The notes: generated by a model not told the origin, from the letters alone. DNA of 64,000 nucleotides from Ideonella_A sakaiensis_A (GCF_048320135.1 NZ_CP182947.1:4712001-4776000), one strand, 5' to 3'. Counted from the stretch's first letter, positions 37,207 to 45,766 are shown. Made by a program: numbers and translations.

Positions 37207-39066
37207 ATGTCCTATCTGGTCCTGGCCCGAAAATACCGCCCGCGCAGCTTCGACGCGATGGTCGGTCAGGAGCACGTCGTGCAGGCACTCGCCAATGCAC
37301 TGCAGCAGCAGCGCCTGCACCACGCCTATCTGTTCACCGGCACCCGCGGCGTCGGCAAGACGACGGTCTCGCGCATCCTCGCGAAGTCGCTGAACTGCAC
37401 CGGCGCCGACGGCAGCGGCGGCATCACCGCCCAGCCCTGCGGCGTCTGCCAGGCCTGCACCGCGATCGACGGCGGCCGCTTCGTCGACTATGTCGAGCTC
37501 GATGCGGCATCGAACCGCGGTGTCGAGGAGATCACCCAGCTGCTCGACCAGGCGGTCTACAAGCCGGTGATCGGGCGGTTCAAGGTCTACATGGTCGACG
37601 AAGTCCACATGTTGTCGAACCATGCCTTCAATGCGATGCTGAAGACGCTGGAGGAGCCGCCCGAGTATCTGAAGTTCGTGCTCGCGACGACCGATCCGCA
37701 GAAAGTCCCGCCGACGGTGCTGTCGCGCTGCCTGCAGTTCAATCTGCGGCCGATGGCTGCGGATACCGTGCAGGAGCATCTTGCGAAGGTGCTCGGCGAG
37801 GAGGGCATCGCGGCCGAGTCCGCTGCGCTGCGGTTGCTCGCGCGCGCCGCGCGCGGTTCGATGCGTGATGCGCTGTCATTGACCGACCAGGCGATCGCCT
37901 TCGGTGCCGGCGCGATTGCCGAGGCCGGTGTCCGGCAGATGCTCGGCGCGGTCGACCGCGGTCATGCGGTCGATCTGCTCGACGCGCTGGCAAATTGCGA
38001 AGGCGCGGCATTGCTCGCCGTCACCGACCGGTTGCGCGGGCTCGGCTTGTCGGCCGCCGCCACCCTCGAGGAGATGGCCAGCCTGCTGCAGCAGATGGCG
38101 GTGCTGAAGGCGGTGCCGTCGGCGGCCGATGCGGGCGACCCCGAACACCAGCAGGCGTTGCGGCTCGGTGCGCAATTCGGCGCCGATGAAATGGCGCTGC
38201 TGTACAGCATGTGTCTGCATGGCCGCGCCGAGCTCGGCCTGGCACCCGACGAATATGGTGCCTTGGTGATGGTTCTGTTACGGATGCTGGCATTCCGGCC
38301 GCCCGAGGCGCGCAAGGCCGCCGGTCCGGCGCAGGCCTCTCCAGCCGCCCGGCCGGCTGTTGCGCTGCATTCGCAGCAGGTGGCGCGGACCGCGGTCGCA
38401 GTCGCGAAAACACCGGCGGCTGCCGCAGAAGCGGTGGCAGCGGTCGGCAACAAGGCCGCCGATTCGGCCGACGACGATCTGCCGCCGTGGCTCGATGCAC
38501 CGGAGGCCGAGCAGCGCGGCGCCGCCGAACCAGCCGCGCCGGCTGCCGCGGGCCCGGCCGCCACCGAGCACTCGACGCGGCGGGCCGCCGGCCGTCCGGA
38601 CGGCGAACGGCGGGCCGCGTCCGCAGCGCCTTCTGCGCTGGCCCGCCTGGCGACAACACCGCAAGGCGACCGCTGGGCGGCTGCGGTGCAGGCGCTGATC
38701 GAACGCGGCAGCATCACCGCAATCGTTCGCGAACTGGCCTGGCAGGCGCAGTGCCTGGCGATCGAGCAGCCGACCGGCGGGCCGGCAGGTGCGGTCTGGC
38801 GGCTGCGCGTCGAGCGCGAGATGCTGCGCGCGCCTGCGCACGTCGAGCGTTTGCAGGCTGCGCTGTCCGACTGGCTTGGGTCGGCAGTGCAGTTGCAGAT
38901 CGAGGTCGGTGCAAACGACGATACGCCGGCGCTGCGTGCATTGGCCGAGCGCGAACGCAATCAGCAACTGGCCGAGCAGGTGATTGCCGAGGATCCGCTG
39001 GTGCGCTCCTTGCTGGACCAGTACAAGACCGCCCGCATCGTGCCGGGATCGATCCAGCCAGGCTGA
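37207..39066 (+). CDS. dnaX: DNA polymerase III subunit tau/gamma
   Basis: Clamp-loader ATPase that organises the replicative polymerase, 619 residues, tau length. N-terminal SYLVLARKYRPRSFDAMVGQ, Walker A GTRGVGKTTVSRILA, a zinc site with Cys before PCGVCQAC, Walker B VYMVDEVHMLS and sensor EEPPEYLKFVLATTDPQKVP are all present. After about residue 370 an Ala/Pro-rich linker leads to a C-terminal domain that would bind the polymerase alpha subunit and DnaB. No E. coli-like slippery heptamer for making gamma was seen. It heads dnaX-ybaB-recR. Confidence 0.97.
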   Translation: MSYLVLARKYRPRSFDAMVGQEHVVQALANALQQQRLHHAYLFTGTRGVGKTTVSRILAKSLNCTGADGSGGITAQPCGVCQACTAIDGGRFVDYVELDAASNRGVEEITQLLDQAVYKPVIGRFKVYMVDEVHMLSNHAFNAMLKTLEEPPEYLKFVLATTDPQKVPPTVLSRCLQFNLRPMAADTVQEHLAKVLGEEGIAAESAALRLLARAARGSMRDALSLTDQAIAFGAGAIAEAGVRQMLGAVDRGHAVDLLDALANCEGAALLAVTDRLRGLGLSAAATLEEMASLLQQMAVLKAVPSAADAGDPEHQQALRLGAQFGADEMALLYSMCLHGRAELGLAPDEYGALVMVLLRMLAFRPPEARKAAGPAQASPAARPAVALHSQQVARTAVAVAKTPAAAAEAVAAVGNKAADSADDDLPPWLDAPEAEQRGAAEPAAPAAAGPAATEHSTRRAAGRPDGERRAASAAPSALARLATTPQGDRWAAAVQALIERGSITAIVRELAWQAQCLAIEQPTGGPAGAVWRLRVEREMLRAPAHVERLQAALSDWLGSAVQLQIEVGANDDTPALRALAERERNQQLAEQVIAEDPLVRSLLDQYKTARIVPGSIQPG

Positions 39067-39132
39067 CCCCGCTGCCGCGGTGGTGGCGGGCCCGGCTGCT
39101 ATTCTGTTCAGGATTTTCTGGAGCTCTTGACG

Positions 39133-39459
39133 ATGATGAAAAACCAACTCGCGGGCCTGATGAAACAGGCCCAGGCCATGCAGGACAACCTGAAGAAGGC
39201 CCAGGAGGAACTCGCGACGATCGAGGTCGAGGGCCAGTCCGGCGCCGGCCTCGTGAAGGTCACGATGACCTGCAAACACGACGTCAAGCGCGTTGTGATC
39301 GACCCGTCGCTGCTCGCCGAAGACAAGGACATGCTCGAGGACCTGGTCGCCGCGGCCTTCAACGACGGCGTGCGCCGGGCCGAGGAACTGAGCAGCGAGA
39401 AGATGGGCAAGCTGACCGCCGGGATGCCGTTGCCGCCCGGCATGAAGCTGCCGTTCTGA
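39133..39459 (+). CDS. ybaB: YbaB/EbfC nucleoid-associated protein
   Basis: Small DNA-binding protein of 108 residues, dimeric in relatives. It contains NQLAGLMKQAQAMQDNLKKA, VEGQSGAGLVKVTMTCKHDV and the C-terminal GMPLPPGMKLPF. Of two adjacent ATGs, the one at 39133 lies 9 nt after GGAG (39120-39123); an in-frame TTG at 39127 is too close to it. It sits between dnaX and recR, as in most bacteria. Confidence 0.95.
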   Translation: MMKNQLAGLMKQAQAMQDNLKKAQEELATIEVEGQSGAGLVKVTMTCKHDVKRVVIDPSLLAEDKDMLEDLVAAAFNDGVRRAEELSSEKMGKLTAGMPLPPGMKLPF

Positions 39460-39502
39460 GTGCGCGCCGCGCCATTGCCGCGTCGACGAGGACTGGCTGG
39501 CG

Positions 39503-40090
39503 ATGAGTGAGTCAGCCCTCGATGCGGTGATCACGGCGCTGCGGCGGCTGCCTGGCGTCGGCGTCAAGTCGGCGCAGCGGATGGCCTTTCATCTGCTGCA
39601 GCATGACCGCGACGGCGCCGAGCAGTTGTCGGTGGCGCTGCAACGTGCGCTGTCGGCGATCCGCAATTGCGCGCGCTGCCAGACCTTCACCGAAGACGAG
39701 GTCTGCCGCACCTGCCTCGATCCGGCCCGCGATGCCAGCCTGCTGTGCGTCGTCGAATCGCCCGCCGATCAGGCAGCGCTGGAGCGCAGTGGCGGTTACC
39801 GCGGACTGTATTTCGTGCTGATGGGGCGACTGAGCCCGCTCGACGGCATGGGTGCACGCGACATCGGCCTGCAACAGTTGCTGGCACGTGCGGCCGAGCC
39901 GGCGGTTTCAGAGGTGATTCTGGCCACCAGCTTTACCGCCGAAGGCGATATCACCGCCCATGTGATTGCCGATACGCTGCGTTCGCGCGGCATCCGCAGC
40001 ACGCGGCTGGCCCGCGGCGTGCCGGTCGGCAGCGAACTCGAGCATGTCGACGCCGGAACCATCGCTCACGCCTTGCACGACCGCCGCTGA
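39503..40090 (+). CDS. recR: recombination protein RecR
   Basis: RecR, 195 residues, acts with RecF and RecO to load RecA at single-strand gaps. N-terminal helix-hairpin-helix LRRLPGVGVKSAQRMAFHLL, a zinc finger CARCQTFTEDEVCRTCLDP and a Toprim domain starting LLCVVESPADQAALERSG; Walker-B-like ending VPVGSELEHVDAGTIAHAL. It is the last gene of dnaX-ybaB-recR, convergent with mltD. Confidence 0.97.
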   Translation: MSESALDAVITALRRLPGVGVKSAQRMAFHLLQHDRDGAEQLSVALQRALSAIRNCARCQTFTEDEVCRTCLDPARDASLLCVVESPADQAALERSGGYRGLYFVLMGRLSPLDGMGARDIGLQQLLARAAEPAVSEVILATSFTAEGDITAHVIADTLRSRGIRSTRLARGVPVGSELEHVDAGTIAHALHDRR

Positions 40091-40109
40091 GCGCCGCCAT
40101 CAGCGGCGC
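40091..40109. terminator. hairpin between convergent recR and mltD
   Basis: GCGCCGC (40091-40097), loop CATCA, GCGGCGC (40103-40109). It starts right after the recR stop and lies 13 bp from the mltD stop, so it can end both transcripts; there is no T-run on either side. Confidence 0.6.
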
Positions 40110-40121
40110 CGCTGCTGAAGC

Positions 40122-41843
40122 TCAATATTTGATCTGCGTCAGCGGATTTTTCCCGGACTGGGCAACCCGGCTGCCCTTGCTGCTCTTGCCGGCAACGCGC
40201 TCGCTGTCCGGCCGGCTCTTCCCGGCAACCCTCGAAGCAGTCTTGCGGGCGCTCGGCTTGCTGGCCGAAACCGCCACCTTGCTGGGACTGCCTGAGCTGC
40301 CGGCGACGCGGGAACCCGAGTCGGTCGGCACATAGACGAAGATCGTCTGGCCGGTGCGGAAGCGCGCCTGCGTCGTCGTCTTGTTCCACGCGGCAACCTG
40401 GCTTTCGCTGACGCGGTAACGCTTCGCGATACCGGCCACGGTATCGCGTTTGCCGGCGCGCAGCGCGAGCCTGCGCAACGGCGGGACATCGGGTGCCAGC
40501 GTCATCATCGCGTTGTCGGCGATCTGCTCGGAAACGTCGGCCTGGCGCTGGGCGAGCCGCGGAACCAGCAGCGTCGAACCGGCCTTGATCAGCATCCGCG
40601 GCGGGATCCGGTTCAGTTCGCGCAACGCCGTCTCGTTCATCCCGTGTTCCTGGGCAACGTCGCGCGGGCGCATCGTCTTTGGCGCGACCCAGGCCGTCCA
40701 GGTGGCCAGCGGGCCCTTGTGTTCGCGGTGCCGACGGACGAATTCGTTGGCGTTGTCGTAAGGCAGCAGCAGCTGCGGCGTGCCGGCGGCCAGGATCACC
40801 GGCTTGTTCATCTGCGGATTGAGCGCCTTGAAATCGGCCAGTGACATGCCAGCCAGCCGCGCAGCAACATCGACATCGATGTCGCGTTCGATCGGGATCG
40901 AAAGGAAATACGGGTGGTTCTCAAGCGGCGGCAGGCTCAGGCCGAAATGCTGCGGCCGCGCGATGATGTTTTTTACCGCCTGCAGCTTCGGCACATAGTG
41001 CTGGGTCTCCAGCGGCATCCGCAGACTCAGGTAATCGGTTGCGAGCCCGTCGCGCTCGTTGCGTGCAATCGCGCGCTGCACGCTGCCTTCGCCCCAGTTG
41101 TAGGCAGCCAGCGCCAGCCGCCAGTCGCCGAACATGCGATGCAGCTTCTCGAGATAGTCGAGCGCCGCTTTCGTCGATGCCAGCACATCGCGGCGGTCGT
41201 CGCGGAAGATGTTCTGCGTCAGGTCGAAATATTTGCCGGTCGATGGAATGAACTGCCACATGCCCGACGCATTCGCCGACGACAAGGCCTGCGGGTTGAA
41301 GGCGCTCTCGATGAACGGCAGCAGGGCCAGTTCGGTCGGCAGGCGGCGCCGCTCGACTTCCTCGACGATGTGGAACAGGTAGCGCGAGCCGCGCTCGGTC
41401 ATGCGCTGGACATAGTCGGGCCGGCTGGCATACCACTGCTCACGGTCGCGCACGATTTCGGTTTCGAGATCGGGTATCGCAAAGCCGTTGCGCAGCCGCT
41501 CCCACAAATCGATGCGCACCGACCGGTCCTCGAGGTCGACCTTGCGGCCCGGGCTCAGCGGGTCGATCGCCTGGACCGGCGGCGGCGGGGTCTCGATGGC
41601 CGCTTGCGTGGCTGCGACCGGCGGCTGCGCGATCGCAGCAGCGCGCGTTGCGGCGGCGTCAGCTGCCGCCGGCTGTGCGGCGGATTTCGCGAGTTCGGCG
41701 GCAACCGCCGCGTGGCGCGCCGGCGGGTAGGCCACGCCTTCCGGATTGGTCGCCGCACAGGCGCTCAGGGCAAGGGCGATCGGCAACGTGGAATAGCGGA
41801 TCCAGTTGGCCGGGGCCAGCCTGCTCGGACGCTTTGGTGTCAT
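40122..41843 (-). CDS. mltD: membrane-bound lytic murein transglycosylase D
   Basis: Outer-membrane lipoprotein that cleaves peptidoglycan glycan strands to 1,6-anhydro ends. The signal has a lipobox, IALALSAC. The SLT domain begins at the catalytic Glu in LLPFIESAFNPQALSSANAS and continues GMWQFIPSTGKYFDLTQN and LALAAYNWGEGSVQRAI. Two LysM domains lie in the C-terminal half (MRPRDVAQEHGMNETALREL and AGKRDTVAGIAKRYRVSESQ), followed by a basic Ser/Arg/Lys-rich tail. I used the ATG at 41843; a TTG six codons upstream is possible. Neither has a clear ribosome site. Confidence 0.94.
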   Translation of the reverse strand: MTPKRPSRLAPANWIRYSTLPIALALSACAATNPEGVAYPPARHAAVAAELAKSAAQPAAADAAATRAAAIAQPPVAATQAAIETPPPPVQAIDPLSPGRKVDLEDRSVRIDLWERLRNGFAIPDLETEIVRDREQWYASRPDYVQRMTERGSRYLFHIVEEVERRRLPTELALLPFIESAFNPQALSSANASGMWQFIPSTGKYFDLTQNIFRDDRRDVLASTKAALDYLEKLHRMFGDWRLALAAYNWGEGSVQRAIARNERDGLATDYLSLRMPLETQHYVPKLQAVKNIIARPQHFGLSLPPLENHPYFLSIPIERDIDVDVAARLAGMSLADFKALNPQMNKPVILAAGTPQLLLPYDNANEFVRRHREHKGPLATWTAWVAPKTMRPRDVAQEHGMNETALRELNRIPPRMLIKAGSTLLVPRLAQRQADVSEQIADNAMMTLAPDVPPLRRLALRAGKRDTVAGIAKRYRVSESQVAAWNKTTTQARFRTGQTIFVYVPTDSGSRVAGSSGSPSKVAVSASKPSARKTASRVAGKSRPDSERVAGKSSKGSRVAQSGKNPLTQIKY

Positions 41844-42187
41844 GGGAGGGTCTTCTTGCAATGACCGTGGCCGGTCGGTTGAAGGCGCTCTGGCGCGACG
41901 CTGCGCGCGTGTCGATGCGATGGGGGGCTTCGGAGCGGTCGCGGCGTGCCGCGCTCCGAATCAGCGGTGCTGGCCGGTAAGCCGGCGAGCAGGAAGAAGT
42001 TGTCGACACATGAACCGGCGCTGGTTCTGGATTGCGCCTTTCGGCCCGATCACGCCGGCTCACTAGAATCGTCAGGTACGCATTGCCTCGGGGGGACGCG
42101 CACACCGGTTGGGCCACGATGTTTTGCTGCCTGTCGTGGCATACCCGGATGTCGAACAGTACAAAGGCAGGGTGTGCAACAGGTTCC
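41844..42187. other. 344-bp gap between mltD and yafS-like gene: hairpin and -10 candidate, no gene
   Basis: No coding frame here resembles a protein; in E. coli and many relatives gloB sits at this place. It holds a hairpin: TTCGGAGC (41929-41936) with GCTCCGAA (41953-41960) and an inner GCGG/CCGC stem. TAGAAT at 42064-42069 is a -10 candidate for the downstream methyltransferase gene, giving a leader of about 110 nt. Confidence 0.55.
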
Positions 42188-43069
42188 ATGACGAAAGGTG
42201 CCGGCATTATAGGTTTGGCCGACTGGCTGGAAACACCCGCGGGCCGGTATTTACTCGAATGGGAGAGGCGGCAGATCGAGATCCAGGTGGCCGACATATT
42301 CGGTTTCCACTCGCTGCAGCTCGGCCTGCCGCAACTGAACGGCCTGCAGGCGAATCGGATGCCGCACCGCTGGTATGCATTCGACCCGGTCCGCGAGGCG
42401 TCCGAGGGCCCGTTCGAACAATCGGCTGAAGCTTCCACGGCGGACGCTGCCGACGCTGCCGGCGCAACGCGCCGCGTCGCGACGATCAATCTGCAGTGCG
42501 AGTTCGACGCCTTGCCGTTCGACAGCCGCAGCCTCGATCTGGTGTTGCTGCCGCATGCCCTCGAGCTGGCGCGCGACCCGCACCTGGCGCTCAGTGAGGT
42601 CGAGCGCGTGCTGGTGCCGGAGGGCAAGGTCGTGATTCTCGGCTTCAACCCGGCCAGCCTGTGGGGGTTGCGGCAGCGCGTCGGGCGGCTGCTTGCGCGC
42701 ATCGGTCTGCATCGGCGGGATGGCCTGTACCTGCCGACGGCCGGCGAATTCATTGCCTACAAGCGCATGCGCGACTGGTTGCGGCTGCTCAGCTTCGAAG
42801 TCGAAGCCGGGCAGTTTGGCTGTTATCGTCCTGCGCTTCGAACCGACAAGTGGTTGTCGCGTTACGCCTGGATCGAGGCCATCGGCGAACGCTGGTGGCC
42901 GGTATTCGGGTCTGTTTACCTGCTGGTCGCGGTCAAGCGCGTGCGCGGCATGCGGCTGGTCGGGTTGGTGCGGTCCCAGTCGGTGGCGCCGAAGGCGGCG
43001 CCGGCCGCGGCCATCCACCAACGACGCGATGTGCTGCGGCGGCGGCACCACGATGGCGTTGAACCTTGA
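42188..43069 (+). CDS. YafS-type SAM-dependent methyltransferase
   Basis: Class-I methyltransferase of 293 residues resembling E. coli YafS, which lies in the same place before rnhA. It shows LLEWERRQIEIQVADIFGFH, the acidic FDALPFDSRSLDLVLLPHAL loop (motifs II/III), LSEVERVLVPEGKVVILGFN (post-II) and the C-terminal WLRLLSFEVEAG. The usual GxGxG SAM loop is weak or absent. The ATG at 42188 fits the homologous start. Its substrate is unknown. The C-terminus is Arg/His-rich. rnhA follows 17 bp later, so they are cotranscribed. Confidence 0.82.
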   Translation: MTKGAGIIGLADWLETPAGRYLLEWERRQIEIQVADIFGFHSLQLGLPQLNGLQANRMPHRWYAFDPVREASEGPFEQSAEASTADAADAAGATRRVATINLQCEFDALPFDSRSLDLVLLPHALELARDPHLALSEVERVLVPEGKVVILGFNPASLWGLRQRVGRLLARIGLHRRDGLYLPTAGEFIAYKRMRDWLRLLSFEVEAGQFGCYRPALRTDKWLSRYAWIEAIGERWWPVFGSVYLLVAVKRVRGMRLVGLVRSQSVAPKAAPAAAIHQRRDVLRRRHHDGVEP

Positions 43070-43086
43070 ATTGAAGGAGGGCTTCG

Positions 43087-43533
43087 ATGCCTTGGGTCAT
43101 TTATGCCGACGGCGCCTGCGCGCCGTCGAATCCCGGTCCGGCCGGATGGGGACTGGTGCTGATCGGGCCGGACGGTCGCAGCGAAGTCGATCACTTCGGC
43201 TTCATCGGTCACGGCACGAACCAGATTGCCGAGCTGACCGCGGCGATCGAGGGGCTGTCACGGGTGCCGAAGGGCGATGCGGTCGAACTGGTATCCGACA
43301 GCCAATATGTGCTGAAAGGCCTCAGTGAGTGGCGTGCGGGCTGGGAGCGGCGTGGATTCCGCAACTCAAAAGGCGAGCCGGTGGCCAACCTCGACCTGTG
43401 GAAGCGGCTGTTCGCCGAAGCCGACGCGCGCACCGTGAAGACGCGCTGGGTGCGCGGCCACAACGGCGACGTCTACAACGAGCGCGCGGACGCGCTTGCC
43501 AACAAGGCGCTGCGCCTGCGTACAAACGGCTGA
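43087..43533 (+). CDS. rnhA: ribonuclease HI
   Basis: Cuts the RNA strand of RNA-DNA hybrids, 148 residues. Catalytic acids are placed as in E. coli RNase HI: Asp in VIYADGACAPSNPGPAGWG, Glu in QIAELTAAIEGL, Asp in VELVSDSQYVLKGLSEW, and the last Asp in NERADALANKA after the WVRGHNGDVYN loop. GGAGGG precedes the ATG. dnaQ, its common partner, is not adjacent here. Confidence 0.97.
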   Translation: MPWVIYADGACAPSNPGPAGWGLVLIGPDGRSEVDHFGFIGHGTNQIAELTAAIEGLSRVPKGDAVELVSDSQYVLKGLSEWRAGWERRGFRNSKGEPVANLDLWKRLFAEADARTVKTRWVRGHNGDVYNERADALANKALRLRTNG

Positions 43534-43720
43534 CGCTGCGATCTGCGGCTGTCCTACGCCGCTATGCGACCTTTCCGACTGTCTTGTGACTAGTTGGTAT
43601 GGAAAATGGGGCCATCAGTAGCGAGGCTCTCGCTGCGATCCGGCAAGACGGTGCATCTGGCGCCATCTTTCCGGTACCCACCATGTCTGCGGGACCTCGT
43701 CCTGCTGAAAGGATCACATC

Positions 43721-44062
43721 ATGAACAACCGCAAAATCATCGCCGCCACCATCCTCGCACTGTTTGGCGGAGCAGCAGTGGCCGAAGGCGAAAGCAAGGT
43801 CAACTATACGAACCAGCATCTGACGGACACCCGCGCCGAGGTGTTTGCGGAAACCAACGCGTTCAACGCATCGCACGACGGTTTCCTTGCCAGCCGCACC
43901 GAGGCCTATGGCCAGTTCGACCCGGCTGCGTCGGTCTGGGCATCTCCGGAGCAGGGCAGCATTCATGCCGACTCGGGTGTCGCTGCCGACACGGAACTGC
44001 GCAACAACGAGGCCTACGGCGGCTTCCCGCAGGTCTCCGCATACGACGGACGCGGCGAATAA
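43721..44062 (+). CDS. small exported protein of unknown function
   Basis: Not recognised. 113 residues with a clear signal peptide (NNRKIIAATILALFGGAAVA) and predicted cleavage near residue 22. The mature part of about 90 residues is acidic, without cysteines or membrane segments, rich in Asn, Ser, Ala and Gly, and hydrophilic, so it is probably periplasmic. An AAAGGA ribosome site lies 8 nt before the ATG and a strong terminator follows 23 nt after the stop, so it is a free-standing expressed gene. About 190 bp precede it after rnhA, holding no clear RNA gene. Confidence 0.7.
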   Translation: MNNRKIIAATILALFGGAAVAEGESKVNYTNQHLTDTRAEVFAETNAFNASHDGFLASRTEAYGQFDPAASVWASPEQGSIHADSGVAADTELRNNEAYGGFPQVSAYDGRGE

Positions 44063-44084
44063 GCAGCCCTCGCTGCATCGAACG

Positions 44085-44106
44085 AAGCCGCCTGCGGGCG
44101 GCTTTT
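44085..44106 (+). terminator. intrinsic terminator after the small exported protein gene
   Basis: AAGCCGCC (44085-44092), loop TGCG, GGCGGCTT (44097-44104) and TTTT. Compact GC stem with a T-run. Confidence 0.9.
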
Positions 44107-44152
44107 CTGTTTCCGCAGACGCAGGCGCGACGCCGGGATTCGCCGGCCGGGC

Positions 44153-44226
44153 TATAATCGCAGGCTTTTCCCTTGCCACACCCGTCTTCGACGCGTCGGG
44201 GTGGCTCCGCACAGCCGGTTGGCCGG
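44153..44226 (+). promoter_or_regulatory. rpsF promoter and structured leader
   Basis: TATAAT (44153-44158), preceded by GGC as in an extended -10, would start transcription about 85 nt before rpsF. The leader folds: GCCAC (44175-44179) with GTGGC (44201-44205), an inner CCCG/CGGG stem, then CCGG-TTGG-CCGG (44215-44226). Autoregulation of rpsF operons by an S6:S18-binding leader containing a CCG element is known in many bacteria; this leader has CCG in several places but I cannot confirm the motif. Confidence 0.55.
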
Positions 44227-44251
44227 CCGTGTTTTTCCACAAGGAGAGTCC

Positions 44252-44620
44252 ATGCGTCATTATGAAATCGTGCTGCTGATCCATCCGGACCAGAGCGAAC
44301 AGGTTCCGGCCATGCTGGAGCGCTACAAGGGCATCGTCACCGCCGGCGGCGGCAAGGTGCATCGGGTCGAGGACTGGGGCCGTCGCCAGATGGCCTATCT
44401 GATCCAGAAACTCGCGAAGGCCCATTACCTTTGCATCAACATCGAGTGCAGCCAGGAAGTGCTGGCCGAACTCGAGACCGGTTTCCGCTTCAACGATGCG
44501 GTGCTCCGTCACCTGACCGTGAAGAAGGAAAAGGCCGAGACGACGCCTTCGGTGATGATGAAGACGGTCGATCGCGAAGAGGCCCGCAAGGCGCCGCAGC
44601 AACAGGAAGCCGCCGCCTGA
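44252..44620 (+). CDS. rpsF: 30S ribosomal protein S6
   Basis: Ribosomal protein S6, 122 residues, which pairs with S18 on the 30S platform. MRHYEIVLLIHPDQSEQVP, KVHRVEDWGRRQMAYLI and FRFNDAVLRHLTVKKEKAET are typical; the tail is acidic and Gln/Ala-rich (glutamylated in E. coli). AAGGAG lies 8 nt before the ATG at 44252. It heads rpsF-priB-rpsR-rplI. Confidence 0.97.
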   Translation: MRHYEIVLLIHPDQSEQVPAMLERYKGIVTAGGGKVHRVEDWGRRQMAYLIQKLAKAHYLCINIECSQEVLAELETGFRFNDAVLRHLTVKKEKAETTPSVMMKTVDREEARKAPQQQEAAA

Positions 44621-44660
44621 GGCGAGTCGCGACCAGCAACGCTTCGACCGAATACCTGTC

Positions 44661-44972
44661 TTGAACCCCAGCGCTGCCGACGAACCCGGTCTGAACCGGT
44701 TGCTGCTGTCGGCGCAACTGGTGGCCCGAGGCTCACTGCGTTACACACCGGCCGGATTGCCCGCCCTCGACCTGAGCTTGAAGCACGAGTCGACGGTGAC
44801 GCAGCAAGGCCAGCCGCGCAGGGTCAGCCTCGAGATCAAGGCCAGGGCAGTGGGCGACATCACCCACCGCATCGGTCAACTCGAACTTGGCAGCGAGCAC
44901 GGCTTCGCCGGCTTTCTCGGTTCACAGCGCAATGGTCGCGGAATCGTCTTTCATGTGATCGAGCTGGATTGA
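44661..44972 (+). CDS. priB: primosomal replication protein N (PriB)
   Basis: Single-strand DNA-binding OB-fold protein, 103 residues, for PriA-dependent replication restart. NRLLLSAQLVARGSLRYTPA, GLPALDLSLKHESTV and FLGSQRNGRGIVFHVIELD match betaproteobacterial PriB. No ATG opens the frame; TTG at 44661 is the best start and no ribosome site is visible, so translation may be coupled to rpsF. It lies between rpsF and rpsR, as in E. coli. Confidence 0.88.
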   Translation: MNPSAADEPGLNRLLLSAQLVARGSLRYTPAGLPALDLSLKHESTVTQQGQPRRVSLEIKARAVGDITHRIGQLELGSEHGFAGFLGSQRNGRGIVFHVIELD

Positions 44973-45011
44973 TCCAGCCCGCCAACAAACAGATTTCAAA
45001 CGAGGTCAGAT

Positions 45012-45302
45012 ATGCCCCCGCCACGTGGTAAAGGTAAGTTTTCCAAAGATCGCAAACCCAAGCGCAACCAGCAGTCACTGCTGTTCCGGCGCAAGCGCTT
45101 CTGCCGCTTCACGGTCACCGGTGTCACCGAGATCGACTACAAGGACATCGATACGCTGCGTGACTTCATCGGCGAGAACGGCAAGATCACGCCGGCCCGC
45201 CTGACCGGCACCCGCGCGTTCTTCCAGCGTCAGCTGACCACCTGCATCAAGCGGGCGCGTTTCCTGGCGATGCTGCCGTACAGCGACCAGCACAAGACCT
45301 GA
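45012..45302 (+). CDS. rpsR: 30S ribosomal protein S18
   Basis: Ribosomal protein S18, 96 residues. FCRFTVTGVTEIDYKDIDTL, FIGENGKITPARLTGT and KRARFLAMLPYSDQH are diagnostic; the N-terminal tail is basic, as is usual in Betaproteobacteria. It lies 39 bp after priB and 11 bp before rplI. Confidence 0.98.
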   Translation: MPPPRGKGKFSKDRKPKRNQQSLLFRRKRFCRFTVTGVTEIDYKDIDTLRDFIGENGKITPARLTGTRAFFQRQLTTCIKRARFLAMLPYSDQHKT

Positions 45303-45313
45303 GGACAACCGAC

Positions 45314-45766
45314 ATGCAAATCATTCTTCTCGACAAGGTCGCCAACCTCGGCAACCTGGGTGATGTCGTCAAGGTCAAGGACGGCTATGCACGCAACTAC
45401 CTGATCCCGACCCGCCAGGCGCGTCGCGCCACGGCAGCGGCGATCAGCGAGTTCGAGGCCCGCCGCGCCGAGCTCGAAAAGGCTGCTGCCGAAAAGCTCG
45501 CCGCCGCCCAGGCACTGGGTGAAAAGATGAGCGGCCGCACGGTCCACATCACGCAAAAGGCCGGCGTCGACGGTCGGCTGTTCGGTTCGGTGACGAACAA
45601 CGACATCGCCGAAGCGCTGACCCGGATCGACTTCAAGGTCAGCAAGTCGCAGGTGCGCATGCCCAGCGGCCCGCTGAAGACGATCGGCGAACACGTCGTC
45701 AACGTCGCACCGCATTCCGATGTGGTCGTCGAGGTCAAGGTCGTCGTCGTCGGCGAAGCTGCCTGA
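45314..45766 (+). CDS. rplI: 50S ribosomal protein L9
   Basis: Ribosomal protein L9, 150 residues. The N-terminal domain has MQIILLDKVANLGNLGDVV then VKDGYARNYLIPTRQA; a long connecting helix and the C-terminal domain (GVDGRLFGSVTNNDIAEAL, IGEHVVNVAPHSDV) follow. It ends the ribosomal operon at a strong terminator. Confidence 0.98.
   Translation: MQIILLDKVANLGNLGDVVKVKDGYARNYLIPTRQARRATAAAISEFEARRAELEKAAAEKLAAAQALGEKMSGRTVHITQKAGVDGRLFGSVTNNDIAEALTRIDFKVSKSQVRMPSGPLKTIGEHVVNVAPHSDVVVEVKVVVVGEAA

Noticed and set aside
37207..39066. Programmed frameshift in dnaX
   Set aside because: No A-AAA-AAG type slippery heptamer with a following stem was found, so a gamma product is not claimed.
42083..42187. 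TTG start at 42083 for the YafS-like methyltransferase, 13 nt after TAGAAT
   Set aside because: It would add 35 residues unlike the family; the ATG at 42188 fits the homologous N-terminus.
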